From: JAXDLH01 sp034666705
Lineage (GTDB): Bacteria > Chloroflexota > UBA6077 > SHYK01
Direction: 5' to 3'
Assembly: GCA_034666705.1 (NCBI GenBank)
Contig: JAXDLH010000288.1
Coordinates: forward strand, 1-64,000
DNA length: 64,000 nucleotides
Below are positions 17,686-25,877 of this stretch, piece by piece (the stretch's first letter is position 1; every line of letters starts with the position of its first letter). The position numbers and the translations under genes are program-made. The notes below the pieces were generated by a model. That model was not told the DNA's origin, ran no database searches, and saw only the letters and a program-made list of their open reading frames with translations.

Positions 17686-17721
17686 CACGCACCACACCAC
17701 ATACGCGAACCGAGGATTTGA

Positions 17722-18135
17722 ATGACAGAAGAGAACGTAGGTCGCCCAGCGCCCCCGATGGGCCCGGGCGGACCCGGCGGCCCAGGCGGGCCAATGGGTG
17801 GCGGGCCCGGTGGACCGGGGGGCCCGGGTGGCGGACCTGGAGGCCCGGGCGGTCGACCGCCGATGCGCCGTGGCGGAGGCCGCGGTCGCTACCCACCGCG
17901 TCGTCGCGTGTGCCAGTTCTGCGTCGATAAGATCAAGCACGTCGATTACAAGGACGTGAGTCGGCTCCGCCGCTACCTCTCCGACCGTGCCAAGATCGAG
18001 CCGCGACGGAAGACCGGTACGTGCGCACACCACCAGCGCCAACTCTCGGTGGCGCTCAAGCGAGCGCGCTTTATGGCGCTGCTGCCGTACACGGCGGAGC
18101 ATATCCGGCAGAGCGGCATGGTAATGCGGGGCTAA
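17722..18135 (+). CDS. rpsR: 30S ribosomal protein S18 with collagen-like N-terminal extension
   Basis: Residues about 60-137 are a normal S18 with the zinc-type cysteines RVCQFCVDK and GTCAHHQ, and the LSVALKRARFMALLPY helix. Residues 1-60 are an unusual extension: Gly-Pro-Gly triplets from about 14 to 45, then an RRGGGRGR patch. Bacterial S18 is normally 70-90 residues. The extension continues in one frame from ATG at 17722 and has no internal start with a ribosome-binding site, so it is probably translated. It would project from the subunit platform as a disordered, basic-ended arm. Confidence 0.93.
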   Translation: MTEENVGRPAPPMGPGGPGGPGGPMGGGPGGPGGPGGGPGGPGGRPPMRRGGGRGRYPPRRRVCQFCVDKIKHVDYKDVSRLRRYLSDRAKIEPRRKTGTCAHHQRQLSVALKRARFMALLPYTAEHIRQSGMVMRG

Positions 18136-18208
18136 CTCCCCGTACACTGCCGCAGCACATTACGTAAGTAGAACCGGGTTGGTAGTCCCACCCGGAGGAT
18201 GGTTAGCT

Positions 18209-19597
18209 GTGTCTCGCGAGGGAATCGACAACGTAGGACGCCGAGGACGACGCCCGGGCGATGCTGCTCAAGCATCGGCGGCGCGTCCGACGGCTCGTGC
18301 GCTTTCGCGCCGGGCGCGCGAGCAATTGCAGCGCCGCATTCTGTTCGCCAGCGCCGGCGCCGTGGGGCTGCTCGCGCTCTCGATCGTCGGCTTCGGCGCG
18401 GTCAAGGAGCTCCTCTGGTTCCCGGCGCAGCCCGTGGCGGTGGTGTTCGGGGACTCGATCACGCTCCGCGGCTATACCGACGCCCTCACAGATCAGATGC
18501 GTCAACTGCAGGCGCAGGTAGCGCAGGCGAGCAATAATGGCCAGAACCCGAATGCCATCAGCGGCTCGGTCGATAAGCTGATCAACGCCCAAGAGACGCT
18601 CCCCGAGGACGTGCTCGACCAGCAAATCGAACAGTCGGTGATCGCGCACGAGGCGAAGGTGCGCGGGCTCAGCGTCCAGCCGTCGGACATCGACAACCGC
18701 GTCAATCAACTGCTCGCCGACCAACGGGCAGTGCTGAATGCGCCGACGCCCACGCCTACGTCGACGTTCACTCCACGACCGACCGCGACGGAGCTTCCCG
18801 AAGGGTTCGTACCAACGCCAACGGCCACACCGTCGCCAACTCAGGACCCGAACCTTCCGACCCCGGTGCCCAGCCCGACGGCGACGCTCGACCCGCTGAC
18901 TCCAACGGTCACACGCACGCCGTTCCCAACTCGCGAGACGTCAACGCCGGTCACCACCGCTACGCCAGCACCGACGCTCCTGCCCGATGAGTTCCAGAAG
19001 GCGTACGACACGGTGAAATCGGCACTCAAGTCGGAATCGACCTATCGCGCCAGCGTGGCGCAGCAACTGCTCCGCGACAAGGTGAAGGACGCTCTCGGCG
19101 CCGACCTGCCAACCCATGGCCCTCGAGCGCACGTGCTGCGGCTCGCCACCTCGACCAAGGACGAGGCGCGGGTGGCGATCATCCAGCTGGCGCAGGGCTT
19201 CCCGGTCGAGACCATTGCCGACGACGCGAATGCCCACCCGGTTGAGGGGCGCACGAGCGGCGACCTTGGCTGGGTCGCGAAAGGCGCCGAATCGCCAGAG
19301 TTCGACGACATGGTGTTCTCATCGGATACGCCGCTCAACGATTGGACCGACCCGTTCCCGGTGGGCAATCACTTCGAGGTCATCAGCATCGTCGAACGGC
19401 AGGATGACGGCCCCTACGACGGTCTGAACACGTCGAAGATGAAAGACCGCCGGTTCAATGAGTGGCTGGCGCAAGCGAAGCAGTCGACTGAGATCATTCG
19501 CGACCTCAGCCCGCAGGAGCGCCAGTGGGCCGTGGATCGTGCCTCAAAGGGCATCTTCAGCACGTCCAACGATACACGCGGCGGTGCGGCCCGCTAA
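18209..19597 (+). CDS. Membrane-anchored parvulin-type peptidyl-prolyl isomerase
   Basis: A 462-residue extracytoplasmic foldase. An N-terminal basic cytoplasmic stretch is followed by a single membrane helix (ILFASAGAVGLLALSIVGF), a SurA-like N-terminal helical domain, a Thr/Pro linker of about 80 residues with repeated TPTPT-type units, and a C-terminal parvulin domain (HVLRLATSTKDEARVAII, SGDLGWVAKGAESPEFDD). Thr/Pro linkers of this style are common in Chloroflexota surface proteins. GTG at 18209 has GGAGGA 9 bp upstream; an in-frame TTG at 18179 is less likely. It ends before a strong hairpin. Confidence 0.88.
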   Translation: MSREGIDNVGRRGRRPGDAAQASAARPTARALSRRAREQLQRRILFASAGAVGLLALSIVGFGAVKELLWFPAQPVAVVFGDSITLRGYTDALTDQMRQLQAQVAQASNNGQNPNAISGSVDKLINAQETLPEDVLDQQIEQSVIAHEAKVRGLSVQPSDIDNRVNQLLADQRAVLNAPTPTPTSTFTPRPTATELPEGFVPTPTATPSPTQDPNLPTPVPSPTATLDPLTPTVTRTPFPTRETSTPVTTATPAPTLLPDEFQKAYDTVKSALKSESTYRASVAQQLLRDKVKDALGADLPTHGPRAHVLRLATSTKDEARVAIIQLAQGFPVETIADDANAHPVEGRTSGDLGWVAKGAESPEFDDMVFSSDTPLNDWTDPFPVGNHFEVISIVERQDDGPYDGLNTSKMKDRRFNEWLAQAKQSTEIIRDLSPQERQWAVDRASKGIFSTSNDTRGGAAR

Positions 19598-19620
19598 ACG
19601 GCAAGCCAGCCACACGAGGG

Positions 19621-19662
19621 CAAGGAAGGCCGGGACACCAACTGGTGTCCCGGCCTTCCTTG
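19621..19662. terminator. Perfect 20-bp hairpin after the foldase gene
   Basis: Arms 19621-19640 and 19643-19662 are perfectly complementary, beginning CAAGGAAGGCCGGGACACC, with two central bases. It lies 24 bp after the foldase stop and faces the minus-strand tRNA-Leu from the other side, so it could end transcription from both directions. No T-run follows on either strand, so it may instead be a processing or stability structure. Confidence 0.6.
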
Positions 19663-19766
19663 CGTACGCCATTCCTATTGAGCGTCTTGCAGGAGCAATG
19701 GCCGTGCAGGTCGATGCCCCTGGAGGGCAACACCGCATCAGCGATCGGCGCGCGTCAGCGTTTGGG

Positions 19767-19847
19767 TGCCGAGGGCGGGACTCGAACCCGCACGCCTTGC
19801 GGCCGCGCTTTTTAAGAGCGCTGCGTCTGCCATTCCGCCACCCCGGC
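19767..19847 (-). tRNA. tRNA-Leu (anticodon TAA)
   Basis: An 81-nt class II tRNA on the minus strand. The acceptor starts GCCGGGG and closes with CCTCGGC, the anticodon stem GCGCT/AGCGC encloses the loop CTTAAAA giving TAA (reads UUA), a long variable arm follows, and the T arm contains GGTTCGAGTCC. The 3' CCA is not encoded: the next bases read CCC. Confidence 0.95.
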
Positions 19848-19919
19848 ACGGGTGGTGTGCGTCGAGAAGCCCCGAGCGAGCGGTGTGATTATGCCCGAAG
19901 GGGAGACCCAGGCTCCGCG

Positions 19920-20699
19920 CTAGCGGTGTGGTGGTGGCGGTCGACGAGGTCCGCTGGGCGCACCCGTGCGATTCTCGTTCGGTGGGCGATGGTTGTTGTT
20001 GCCGCCACCGTCGTTGCGGCGGGGCGGACCGCTTGGCGTGCGCTGCTGCGGCGGGCGACCCGGCTGCCGGTTGCCGCCGTCGATGCGACCCCGGAAGCCT
20101 GTGTTCTGTTGTGGCTGCCGCTCCTGGCGCTCGCGGAACGCGGGCTGGCGCTCCTCACCCACGAGCGACCGATAGATGTGTGCCACCGTGCACATCTCCT
20201 CCAGCAGCGAGAGCACCCGCAGCGCGTCGGCGAGGTCCTCACCTCGGGCGAACACACCGTGGCCGCGCAACGCGACGACGCGCGTATCCCGGAGCGTGCG
20301 TGAGATGATCTGGGCGATGTCCGGCGAGGCGATCGTGCGCTGCGAGATCAGCACCGGAACGCTGCCCAACGACTCCACACCCTCGTCCGCCGCTGGTGAC
20401 AGCCGGTCCTCGATGAGTGAGAGCGCCATCGTGGACGGCGGGCGGGCGAAGATCACCGCATGGGCGTCCGTTTGCCGGTAAATCGCCTGGTGGACCAGCA
20501 CCTCATCGGGCGCCGCATCAGGCACCGTATCTTCGATGCCGAACCCAAGCAGGTCCTCGGCGTCGAGATGGCCCAACATCGCGCCGCGGCGTGAGATGTG
20601 GACCTGCCCATCGTCGCGCACGCTCAGCGAGCCCGAGTGCGAGCTGACGAGGCCCGTCAGGTACATGTCGCGGCCAATCAACTGGAACGAGTCGATCAC
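19920..20699 (-). CDS. Class II aldolase/adducin-fold protein with Arg/Gly/Asn/Pro-rich tail
   Basis: A 259-residue protein. Residues 1-180 follow the class II aldolase fold (LIGRDMYLTGLVSSHSGSLSV, ALRGHGVFARGEDLADALR), but the metal dyad normally written H-x-H-P-P is degenerate (VIFARPP), so zinc-dependent aldol cleavage is doubtful. From about residue 183 the chain is low-complexity, rich in Gln, Asn, Gly, Pro and Arg, with several RG/GR and PRR units and a PPPPHR end, resembling RNA-binding disordered tails. GTG at 20699 has GGAGG five bases upstream. Neighbours are rnpB upstream and tRNA-Leu downstream on the same strand. Confidence 0.75.
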   Translation of the reverse strand: MIDSFQLIGRDMYLTGLVSSHSGSLSVRDDGQVHISRRGAMLGHLDAEDLLGFGIEDTVPDAAPDEVLVHQAIYRQTDAHAVIFARPPSTMALSLIEDRLSPAADEGVESLGSVPVLISQRTIASPDIAQIISRTLRDTRVVALRGHGVFARGEDLADALRVLSLLEEMCTVAHIYRSLVGEERQPAFRERQERQPQQNTGFRGRIDGGNRQPGRPPQQRTPSGPPRRNDGGGNNNHRPPNENRTGAPSGPRRPPPPHR

Positions 20700-20841
20700 G
20701 AAGACCTCCGGGACAGCAGTCCGGATGATGACCGGAGCGGATACAGCAGTGCCGAAGCCCGCTCCGAGGTTGTGACGGTCTAGCGCGTAGGGCAGAACAA
20801 CGTGCGTCGCGTACGTACCGATGCAAACGTTATGGAAGGTT

Positions 20842-21141
20842 GCGCAGGAGGAGAGTAAGCCAGATTCTGTTCATGGCGACCATCTGTCTGTTCGATCCGT
20901 GAACCGAACTCCGCTCTGTGCGGATGCCCCGTACCCTGGCCTCGGCGAGCAGCGTCAACGGCCATGCTTCGGGTTGCAGCGGGGGGGATTACCCTTTTCA
21001 CTCCCCGATCGAGGTCGAGGCCTTGGTCTCTGTGGCTCTAACCGCCGGTTACCCGGCCCCGGCTTACGCCAGGCACCCTGCTCTATGCTGTCTGGACTTT
21101 CCTCTCCGACGTGGTCGGAGCGGCCGCCCTTCCTCCCGCTT
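20842..21141 (-). ncRNA. rnpB: RNase P RNA (type A)
   Basis: The ribozyme that removes tRNA 5' leaders. On the minus strand the conserved GAGGAAAGTCCAGAC (P4 region), GGGTGCC and the 3' block ACAGAATCTGGCTTAC are all present. P1 forms between GCGGGAGGA (21139-21131) and TCCTCCTGC (20852-20844), and P2 between GGCGGCC and GGTCGCC. The boundaries rest on P1. The length of about 300 nt is shorter than most type A RNAs, suggesting loss of a peripheral helix. Confidence 0.93.
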
Positions 21142-21173
21142 GGTGACCGACCCTTTTCGGGGACGGCCCACGG

Positions 21174-21179
21174 AGTATA
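21174..21179 (-). promoter_or_regulatory. Candidate -10 of rnpB
   Basis: TATACT on the minus strand about 32 bp upstream of P1 of the RNase P RNA. It would start transcription near 21167, giving a 5' extension of about 25 nt that would be trimmed. No clear -35 is seen. Confidence 0.45.
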
Positions 21180-21213
21180 CCATGCCAATACATGACGATT
21201 TCAGGAGGAGAGG

Positions 21214-21717
21214 TTGTCCACTAACCTCGGGCCGCATCTCCCGGACGCGCTCGTCGACTTCTTTGCCGGCAACGATCTGCCCGCACGACTGGGCCACGCT
21301 TGCCTGCTAGTGACGCAAGGCGCCGATACCTTTCCGCATCCGGCGTTCGTAACTGCGGGCGAGCTCGTCGCCGGCGACCCGGACACGCTGCGGGTCGCCT
21401 TATACGCGAATTCGTCGGCGTCGCGAAACCTGCGCGAGCGTCCAGCCCTCGCGATCTGCCTCGCACTTGAGGAATGCGCATACTACGTCAAGGCGGAGGC
21501 TGAACCGTTCGAGCTGCACGACCCGGCGGTCGAAGGGCTCGCCGTCTTCACCATCCGGCCGCGCCACGTGCTGCGTGATGCAGAGGAAGGCGCTGAGGTC
21601 ACGTCGGGCTTCCGGTATCGTGACCTTCGCGGGGACGAGGCAGTGCTCGCCCAGTGGCGGCCGATCGTGGCTGCGCTGCGGGATAGCTTCGCGCCGAGCG
21701 TGGGGACCACGCCTTGA
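21214..21717 (+). CDS. Pyridoxamine 5'-phosphate oxidase-fold (split-barrel flavin) protein
   Basis: A 167-residue FMN-binding split-barrel protein by pattern: PARLGHACLLVTQGADTFPHPAFV forms the first strands, followed by TLRVALYANSSASRNLRERPALAICLA, where the ASRNLRERP helix is typical of this fold. Cofactor (FMN, F420 or heme) and substrate cannot be told. TTG at 21214 has AGGAGG 5 bp upstream, so the non-ATG start is well supported. It lies between rnpB (divergent) and the guaB promoter. Confidence 0.7.
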   Translation: MSTNLGPHLPDALVDFFAGNDLPARLGHACLLVTQGADTFPHPAFVTAGELVAGDPDTLRVALYANSSASRNLRERPALAICLALEECAYYVKAEAEPFELHDPAVEGLAVFTIRPRHVLRDAEEGAEVTSGFRYRDLRGDEAVLAQWRPIVAALRDSFAPSVGTTP

Positions 21718-21773
21718 TGTCACTGGCGGCTGCATATTGCGCCGATCGGCACGGAGGGTACGACGAGACAGGC

Positions 21774-21782
21774 TGATATAAT
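21774..21782 (+). promoter_or_regulatory. guaB promoter, extended -10
   Basis: TGA-TATAAT: a consensus -10 at 21777-21782 with an upstream TG at 21774. No -35 match at 16-18 bp, as expected for an extended -10 promoter. It would start transcription near 21788-21789. Confidence 0.6.
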
Positions 21783-21787
21783 CCTTC

Positions 21788-21820
21788 ATGCAAGTAAGGT
21801 TTTTGAACGTTTCGTTTTGA
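21788..21820 (+). CDS. Candidate leader mini-ORF of guaB
   Basis: Ten codons, reading MQVRFLNVSF then TGA. Its ATG falls at or one base before the predicted transcription start, so translation would be leaderless, and the last base of its stop is the first base of the terminator stem. A ribosome finishing this frame would cover the 5' arm of the hairpin. No coding proof exists beyond position. Confidence 0.35.
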   Translation: MQVRFLNVSF

Positions 21821-21853
21821 CGCACGTGCCGCGCGGCACGTGCGTTTTGTTTT
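21820..21853 (+). terminator. Intrinsic terminator/attenuator in the guaB leader
   Basis: An 11-bp stem, ACGCACGTGCC (21820-21830) with GGCACGTGCGT (21835-21845), loop GCGC, followed by TTTTGTTTT. It ends 14 bp before the guaB ATG and lies downstream of the only visible promoter, so guaB transcripts must read through it. Confidence 0.8.
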
Positions 21854-21867
21854 AAGGGGGGTGGGCG

Positions 21868-23340
21868 ATGATCGGATTGGACCAGAAGTTCGGCCAAGAG
21901 GGGTTCACGTTTGACGACGTGGCGCTCGTTCCAGCACGTTCGTCGGTACTGCCCAGCGACGTCTCCACAGCCACCCGTCTCACTCCGAAGATTACGCTCC
22001 AGATCCCGGTCATCTCAGCCGCTATGGACACGGTCACCGAGGCGCGGCTCGCCATTGCGATGGCGCGAGTCGGCGGCATCGGCATTATTCACCGCAACCT
22101 CTCCATTGAGGACCAGGCACGCGAGATCGACACCGTCAAACGCAGCCAGTCGGGCATGATCGTCGAGCCGATCAGCCTCGAGCCGAATCGCCGGCTCTCC
22201 GATGCCATGGCGATCATGGACCGCTATCACATCAGCGGCATCCCCATTACGGAGAATGGCAAGCTCGTCGGCATCCTTACCAACCGCGACATCCGCTTCC
22301 GCACCGACCCAGACGAGCTCATCGGCGACCTGATGACGCGGGAGGGCCTCGTGACGGTACCGCTCGGCACGACGCTCGAAGAGGCCAAAGAGATCCTGCA
22401 CCGCCACCGGATCGAGAAGCTGCCCGTCGTCGACGAGGAGGGCCGGCTGCGCGGCCTGATCACCGTAAAGGACATCCAGAAGCAGATCGAGTTCCCCAAT
22501 GCCACGCTCGATTCCCACGGCCGCCTGCGCGTCGGTGCCGCCGTGGGCGTCGGGCACGACGCCGAGGAGCGCGCCGCCGAGCTTGTAAAGAGTGGGGTCG
22601 ACGTGCTCGTGGTCGATACGGCCCACGGGCACTCCGAAAACGTGGTGGATACGGTGCGGCGGCTGAAGCGCCATACCTCCGTTCCAATCGTGGCAGGCAA
22701 TATCGCCACGGGTGACGCGGCAGATGAGCTCATCGAAGCCGGCGCCGACGCAGTCAAAGTCGGCGTCGGCCCCGGATCGATCTGTACCACGCGCATCGTG
22801 ACCGGTGTTGGCGTGCCGCAGCTCTCGGCGATATTCGAGGCGGCGCGCGTCGCCGAGCGGAGCGGCGTACCGGTGATCGCGGACGGCGGCATCCGCTACT
22901 CGGGCGACATCGCCAAGGCCATCGGCGCCGGCGCTGACACCGTCATGCTTGGCAGTCTGCTCGCGGGTGTGGATGAGAGCCCGGGCGACGTGGTGCTGTA
23001 CCAGGGCGAGCGATACAAAGAGTACCGGGGCATGGGCTCAATCGGAGCCATGCGCGACCGGGGGTTCAGCCGCGATCGCTACTTCCAGGAAGATGTGGAG
23101 AGCATGAAGCTGATCGCCGAGGGCGTCGAGGCGCAAGTCCCTTACAAGGGCGCGCTCTCCGCCCTGGTCTTCCAGCTCGTCGGCGGTCTCCGTTCTGCAA
23201 TGGGCTACATGGGCGCCCCGACAGTTCACGATATGCAGGAGAAGAGCCGCTTTGTCCGGGTGACCAGCGCGGCGACGGACGAAAGCCACCCCCACGACGT
23301 GATGATGACCAAGCAGGCGCCCAACTACTGGGGACGGTAG
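21868..23340 (+). CDS. guaB: Inosine-5'-monophosphate dehydrogenase
   Basis: A 490-residue IMPDH, which oxidises IMP to XMP in the committed step of GMP synthesis. The N-terminus FTFDDVALVPARSSVLPSDV, two CBS domains at about residues 95-210 (HISGIPITENGKLVGILTNRD and IEKLPVVDEEGRLRGLITVK), the catalytic loop GPGSICTTRIVTGVG with its Cys, and the flap EGVEAQVPYKG are all present. ATG at 21868 with GGGGGGTGGG upstream. It is preceded by an attenuator-like terminator and followed by a hairpin at 23541. Confidence 0.98.
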   Translation: MIGLDQKFGQEGFTFDDVALVPARSSVLPSDVSTATRLTPKITLQIPVISAAMDTVTEARLAIAMARVGGIGIIHRNLSIEDQAREIDTVKRSQSGMIVEPISLEPNRRLSDAMAIMDRYHISGIPITENGKLVGILTNRDIRFRTDPDELIGDLMTREGLVTVPLGTTLEEAKEILHRHRIEKLPVVDEEGRLRGLITVKDIQKQIEFPNATLDSHGRLRVGAAVGVGHDAEERAAELVKSGVDVLVVDTAHGHSENVVDTVRRLKRHTSVPIVAGNIATGDAADELIEAGADAVKVGVGPGSICTTRIVTGVGVPQLSAIFEAARVAERSGVPVIADGGIRYSGDIAKAIGAGADTVMLGSLLAGVDESPGDVVLYQGERYKEYRGMGSIGAMRDRGFSRDRYFQEDVESMKLIAEGVEAQVPYKGALSALVFQLVGGLRSAMGYMGAPTVHDMQEKSRFVRVTSAATDESHPHDVMMTKQAPNYWGR

Positions 23341-23540
23341 GAATACTCTTACCCTGACATCCCCGTCTTGAGCGGCGTTGAATCACCCCTCGATCAAACG
23401 GGGACTTGGGGTCACTTGCCTCGCGGCTCGCTAGCAGCGCAGACGAAACGCATTATCGTGAGGCTGCAGGTTCCTTAGCCGAAGGATCCGTAGCCCCCGG
23501 CTATTGGAGGCACGGATCCCACGGCTGCGGCCTCGAGGAT

Positions 23541-23571
23541 GACGACGCAGTTGTCCGCCAACTGCGTCGTC
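23541..23571. terminator. Hairpin between convergent guaB and S41 protease genes
   Basis: GACGACGCAGTTG (23541-23553) and CAACTGCGTCGTC (23559-23571) form a 13-bp perfect stem with loop TCCGC, without a T-run. It sits between two convergent genes and may stop both. The rest of 23341-23605 contains one more inverted repeat (GGATCCGT/ACGGATCC) and no gene I can support. Confidence 0.55.
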
Positions 23572-23605
23572 GCGCGTACCTTCAGCGACGAGTGAGCGGC
23601 CGTCG

Positions 23606-24976
23606 CTAGCGAGCGGCGAGTGCGGCAGTGTCGGCAGGCGTGCCCACGATGCTCTGCAGGTAGTCAACCGCCACTCCGAGCGCGGCGTCATTCCCCGGGG
23701 CACCGGGCCGCCGGCCCGCCACCTCGAAGTCTGGCTGCACCCCGATGTGGTCCAGCGGCTGGCCGAGCCCTGAGTTCACGTGTACCGTGGTGATCTGCAT
23801 TGCGGAGCCATCCGGCAGCGGGAACACCAGACTGCCGGCGACCGCGCCCGCTGACGTCTGGCCGAAGACCGGCGCGGCGCCCGCTTCCTGCATCGCCGCC
23901 GCCAGGATCTCGCCCATCGATGCCGTATTGCCATCGACGAGCACTACGACCGGCTTCTCCCATGTTGGCGCGCCGATCGTGTGTACCGTCGTCGTCCGGC
24001 CCCGCCGCGTGGTCTGCTGAAGCAGCGGCGTGCCATCCGGCAGGAAGAGTGTGGCGATGCGCCCACCGATATCCACACGGCCGCCGGGATTCCCGCGCAT
24101 ATCGAGCACCATCGCGTCGAGACCCAGCACGTTGAAGCGATTGACCTGCGCCGCAACCTGCTCGTAGGCGGGCGGCCCCGTGAAGCCATTGAGTCGGACA
24201 TAGCCCACGTTGTCGATAATCTTGGACTCGGTAATCGGGATCCGCACCACGCCGCGCTTGACAGAGATGTCGCGCGGGGCATCCCACCCTTCACGCAGCA
24301 CCGTCAGGACGACGATGGTGTCGGCCTCGCCTCGGAGCTTCGCGCTGAGCTGCTCGGGTGCCAGCCCCGCTATTGGTGCGTGATCGACGGCGAGAAGCAG
24401 GTCGCCCTCTTCGAGGCCAGCAACCTCCGCCGGGCTGTCAGGGAATACGTGGCCAATCGCGAATGGATCACGCGTGAGCGAAGCGCCGATACCGACGTAC
24501 CGCTGATTGCTCGAACTGAAATCCCTCTGATCCCGGTACGCGCTCGGACTGAGGTAGTTGGTGTGCTGGTCGTCGGCGGCTGCGGCCATCGCGCGCATCG
24601 CCGCCTGCGACACGCTCGTGGGCGACAGGTTCGCATCGACGCTTTGATTGAACACTGCACAATACTGACCAGCGAACACATCCCAATCATCATCGGGAGA
24701 CGCCGGCCAATTCGCAATCTGAATCGCCGCGTTGACCGTCTTCGACTCTTTTTGGATCTCCAGGTCCGCACCGGTACTGGCAGCACCCAACAACGTCGGC
24801 GCCGGCAGCGGGTCCACGAAATAGCGCGTCAGAAGATCGTATGCCTTCCCGATCGCCGTGAGGCTGTTGGCAGCGGCATCGTCCTGGCACTCGGTGGCCG
24901 CGCCAGCCTGAGTCGGCGGAAGGAGCAACGTGAGAGCGAAGAGGAGCGCGAACACTTTCTGCACGGGACTGTTCAC
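23606..24976 (-). CDS. Secreted S41-family (C-terminal processing) peptidase homologue
   Basis: A 456-residue protein with a signal peptide (VFALLFALTLLLPPTQAGA), an N-terminal helical region, a PDZ domain around residues 160-240 (IGHVFPDSPAEVAGLEEGDLLLAV) and an S41 catalytic domain (VGYVRLNGF, LDMRGNPGG, VVLVDGNTASMGEILAAAM with the nucleophile Ser). The position that normally holds the catalytic Lys (T-x-G-K) reads TSAGAVAG, so the Ser-Lys dyad is incomplete or replaced. GTG at 24976 is the only start that retains the signal peptide. Confidence 0.87.
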   Translation of the reverse strand: MNSPVQKVFALLFALTLLLPPTQAGAATECQDDAAANSLTAIGKAYDLLTRYFVDPLPAPTLLGAASTGADLEIQKESKTVNAAIQIANWPASPDDDWDVFAGQYCAVFNQSVDANLSPTSVSQAAMRAMAAAADDQHTNYLSPSAYRDQRDFSSSNQRYVGIGASLTRDPFAIGHVFPDSPAEVAGLEEGDLLLAVDHAPIAGLAPEQLSAKLRGEADTIVVLTVLREGWDAPRDISVKRGVVRIPITESKIIDNVGYVRLNGFTGPPAYEQVAAQVNRFNVLGLDAMVLDMRGNPGGRVDIGGRIATLFLPDGTPLLQQTTRRGRTTTVHTIGAPTWEKPVVVLVDGNTASMGEILAAAMQEAGAAPVFGQTSAGAVAGSLVFPLPDGSAMQITTVHVNSGLGQPLDHIGVQPDFEVAGRRPGAPGNDAALGVAVDYLQSIVGTPADTAALAAR

Positions 24977-25036
24977 TCCCAGTAAGGATTAATGTCCAGG
25001 TAGCAGCTCGACCGGGTGCGGATATGATAGACGATT

Positions 25037-25789
25037 GTGACAACCGTATCGTGGCGAAAGACGTTGCGCATAAGCGTAGTCATCGTGATCTTCGCACTTT
25101 CGGGTGCGCTCGCAGGGTATGGCTCTCTAACGGTCAACGCGCAGGACTCTGCCACGGATCGTTCGCTCGTAGACGTGGCGCTGGATCCAGGCCACTCGAC
25201 GTGGGATGTCGGCGCGGTGGGCGGCGAACTGCGTGAGTACGAGTTGACGCTCGACGTCGCCAATCGCGCGCGCGACAGGCTGACCGCCTGGGGCTATTCG
25301 GTTCGCATGACGCGCGAGGATTCGACGCGGGTCGCACCCACCGTGCCCTCGGATCCAACGGCGGCGGTAGCCACCGAGCAAATGGCGCGCATCGCCGCCG
25401 CCAGCCCTGCCAGGATATTCGTCTCGATCCATTTCAATGGGTTCCCGGATGGGCGGTTACGAGGCACAGAGAGCTACTATGACGCCGAGAATCATGGCGT
25501 CGAGAGCTATCAGCTCGCCGCGGCGCTCCAGGGCGAGGTTCGGTCAGCGCTGGCGAACGCGGGATACGTCGCCGTCGACCGCGGCGTCCATCCGGATCTC
25601 GACGCTGGCAAGCCGTATGGCCACTTCTTCTCGCTGCGTGGCCCCTTCCCCAGCGCCCTGATCGAGAACCTGTTCCTCACCAACGAGCAGGACGCGACCG
25701 CCCTTCGCCAGAACGCCGTACGCGACGCGATCGGGCTTGGGATCGCTAAGGGGATTGCCTCATACCTGGAATCCAGCTCGGCCGATTGA
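25037..25789 (+). CDS. N-acetylmuramoyl-L-alanine amidase (Amidase_3)
   Basis: A 250-residue exported zinc amidase that cleaves the glycan-peptide bond of peptidoglycan. After a signal peptide (VIFALSGALAGYGSLTVNA) come the zinc ligands in ALDPGHSTWDVGA, the Glu in LREYELTLDVA, the His in FVSIHFNGF and the catalytic Glu in ALIENLFLTNEQD. No wall-binding repeats are present. The GTG at 25037 has no ribosome-binding site and follows a TATGAT box (25023-25028) by only 8 bp, so the mRNA may be leaderless. It is divergent from the S41 peptidase gene. Confidence 0.9.
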   Translation: MTTVSWRKTLRISVVIVIFALSGALAGYGSLTVNAQDSATDRSLVDVALDPGHSTWDVGAVGGELREYELTLDVANRARDRLTAWGYSVRMTREDSTRVAPTVPSDPTAAVATEQMARIAAASPARIFVSIHFNGFPDGRLRGTESYYDAENHGVESYQLAAALQGEVRSALANAGYVAVDRGVHPDLDAGKPYGHFFSLRGPFPSALIENLFLTNEQDATALRQNAVRDAIGLGIAKGIASYLESSSAD

Positions 25790-25877
25790 GCGCGCCTGCG
25801 TGATGACAGAATTCTAAGCATCAGGCGACGCTCCTACGCTACAGTGTGACCAATCTTTGCAGCGGAGTAGAAGGAAG

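Noticed and set aside
20700..20843. Open frame upstream of the degenerate aldolase, continuing toward rnpB
   Set aside because: It lacks ATG/GTG/TTG and conservation to the fold, whereas GTG 20699 has a strong ribosome-binding site and begins exactly at the domain.
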